Origin: Dysgonomonas sp. 511
Lineage (GTDB): Bacteria > Bacteroidota > Bacteroidia > Bacteroidales > Dysgonomonadaceae
Assembly: GCF_010501105.1 (NCBI RefSeq)
Contig: NZ_QVMQ01000001.1
Coordinates: 183,012 to 247,011 of the forward strand
Direction of reading: 5' to 3'
Length of the DNA: 64,000 bases
The notes below the pieces were generated by a model. It was not told the origin of the DNA. It saw only the letters and a list, made by a program, of their open reading frames with translations, and ran no database searches. Shown here in pieces: positions 63,405 to 64,000 of this stretch. Position numbers and translations under genes: made by a program. Numbering within the stretch: position 1 is the first letter of the stretch; every line of letters starts with the position of its first letter.

Positions 63405-63692
63405 ATGAAAAAATATTTAATAATTTTAATAGCATTGGTTGGATTTGGTATTAATAGCTATGCAAGTCCTATAGATGATATATCATGCTCCATAAAAAAA
63501 TATGCATCAACACATTGTGTTCGGGTAGTTAACAAAGGAAATCGTCCTATTCAAGTTACATTAAGAGTTACAAATGGAGGAGAATGGTATACTGTATCAG
63601 TAACAGTTGGTACTGGAGAAAGAAATATTGAAGATTACTGCAATGGCCATATACAAAAATTTGAAATTATCTCAGCTAAATATATCAACTAG
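63405..63692 (+). CDS. Small secreted protein, unknown
   Basis: 95-residue protein with a signal peptide (MKKYLIILIALVGFGINSYA). The mature part of about 75 residues has three cysteines (DISCSIKKYA, STHCVRVVNKG, EDYCNGH) and alternating beta-like sequence (IQVTLRVTNGGEWYTVSVTV), suggesting a small beta-sandwich. AT-rich codon use differs from the operon before it. It stands alone between a palindromic element and an IS edge; I do not recognise a family. Confidence 0.6.
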   Translation: MKKYLIILIALVGFGINSYASPIDDISCSIKKYASTHCVRVVNKGNRPIQVTLRVTNGGEWYTVSVTVGTGERNIEDYCNGHIQKFEIISAKYIN

Positions 63693-63901
63693 GTTTCTGG
63701 ACAATAAGAAATTTACAATATTTCTCCTAGTCTAGCTTTACAATTACTCGTTTCGATTAATATCACAAAACGATAATTATCTATATAAGGTACGGGCTAG
63801 ATATTCAAGTTAGTAGGAAGGTAACATCTTGCTTATAAGCTATCAATAAATTCCAAAATAAAGCTTAATAGCCAGAATATTATAATTTCTAAAAACCAAA
63901 A

Positions 63902-64000
63902 GGAGGGTGTGTCAAAAGTAAATTGACCTACCCTTTTTGTTTCATGCAGCCAGTTTATATTTCTCTTGGTTTTTATCAGCAATAGGATTCATAATATATA
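63902..64000 (-). mobile_element. Edge of an insertion sequence with transposase C-terminus
   Basis: From 63902 a GGAGGGTGTGTCAAAAGT terminus, as in Bacteroidota IS1182-type elements, is followed by a minus-strand open frame entering from outside the window that ends NPIADKNQEKYKLAA with a stop at 63942. Only about 20 codons are visible; the family call rests on the terminus and is uncertain. The stretch 63693-63901 holds no other feature. Confidence 0.5.

Noticed and set aside
1..64000. CRISPR arrays, tRNA or rRNA genes, prophage or conjugative modules
   Set aside because: No regularly spaced repeats, cloverleaf sequences, phage structural genes or transfer genes were found; the repeats present are dispersed hairpins.

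Overview
The window is a chromosome segment of a Bacteroidota bacterium, most likely Bacteroidales (Dysgonomonas/Parabacteroides-like; the genus is inference). The evidence is -7 boxes of the form TAnnTTTG upstream of many genes, SusC-type TonB proteins and PUL glycosidases, DUF4369/TlpA lipoproteins, GldD, a DUF6377 regulator, and weak Shine-Dalgarno sequences. I see no rRNA, tRNA, CRISPR array or prophage. The window is mostly core genome, broken up by intergenic repeats.

Layout. 1-4.1 kb: argS (cut by the window edge), a TPR/beta-propeller protein and corA, all on minus. 4.3-8.7 kb: a phosphoethanolamine transferase, then a His/Cys-rich HYC_CC_PP-type protein and a TonB-dependent receptor that look like a metal-uptake pair. 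8.8-15.4 kb, minus: an AlkD-like protein, a Dabb protein, two tandem DUF4369/TlpA lipoproteins (one without its active-site cysteines), gldD, ssb, a winged-helix regulator with a membrane partner, and a DUF2141 protein. 15.5-20 kb, minus: a transsulfuration-type PLP enzyme and the thiamine salvage operon thiM-thiE-tenA-thiD behind a TPP riboswitch with a readable terminator/antiterminator. 21-28 kb: clpB, aroQ, pyk, a DUF3239-like protein and an RluF-type pseudouridine synthase.

28.3-35.7 kb: a decayed alpha-mannan-type polysaccharide utilization locus. GH2 and GH125 genes are intact, but the susC gene is cut at about 570 codons and joined directly to the last 100 codons or so of a GH76 gene. 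The implied deletion removed the rest of SusC, any SusD, and most of GH76. A DUF6377 regulator is divergent. 35.8-46.5 kb: an outer-membrane protein, O-methyltransferase, rbfA, a LolC/E-type permease, a GNAT enzyme, engB, guanine deaminase, a CBM9-like protein, the DUF47-PiT phosphate pair and rpsA. 46.7-56.7 kb: an NCS2 permease, an S8 protease, xseA, a WG-repeat protein, xseB, an unknown exported protein, ispD, an M20 peptidase and kup. 56.8-60.1 kb, minus: pta, a divergent 3-hydroxyacyl-CoA dehydrogenase-like gene and ackA. 60.8-63 kb: agmatine deiminase, a small unknown protein and N-carbamoylputrescine amidase, giving agmatine to putrescine. The window ends with a small secreted protein and the edge of an insertion sequence.

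The most notable non-genic content is repeats. One is a MITE-like palindromic element with CAGGG/CCCTG termini and 10-bp target duplications, in three copies plus one core-only copy; one copy has replaced the end of gldD. Another is a family of hairpins with GTTACTTTTT arms in four intergenic gaps. There is also a 160-bp element with 13-bp terminal inverted repeats and a deeply nested palindrome near 63.2 kb.
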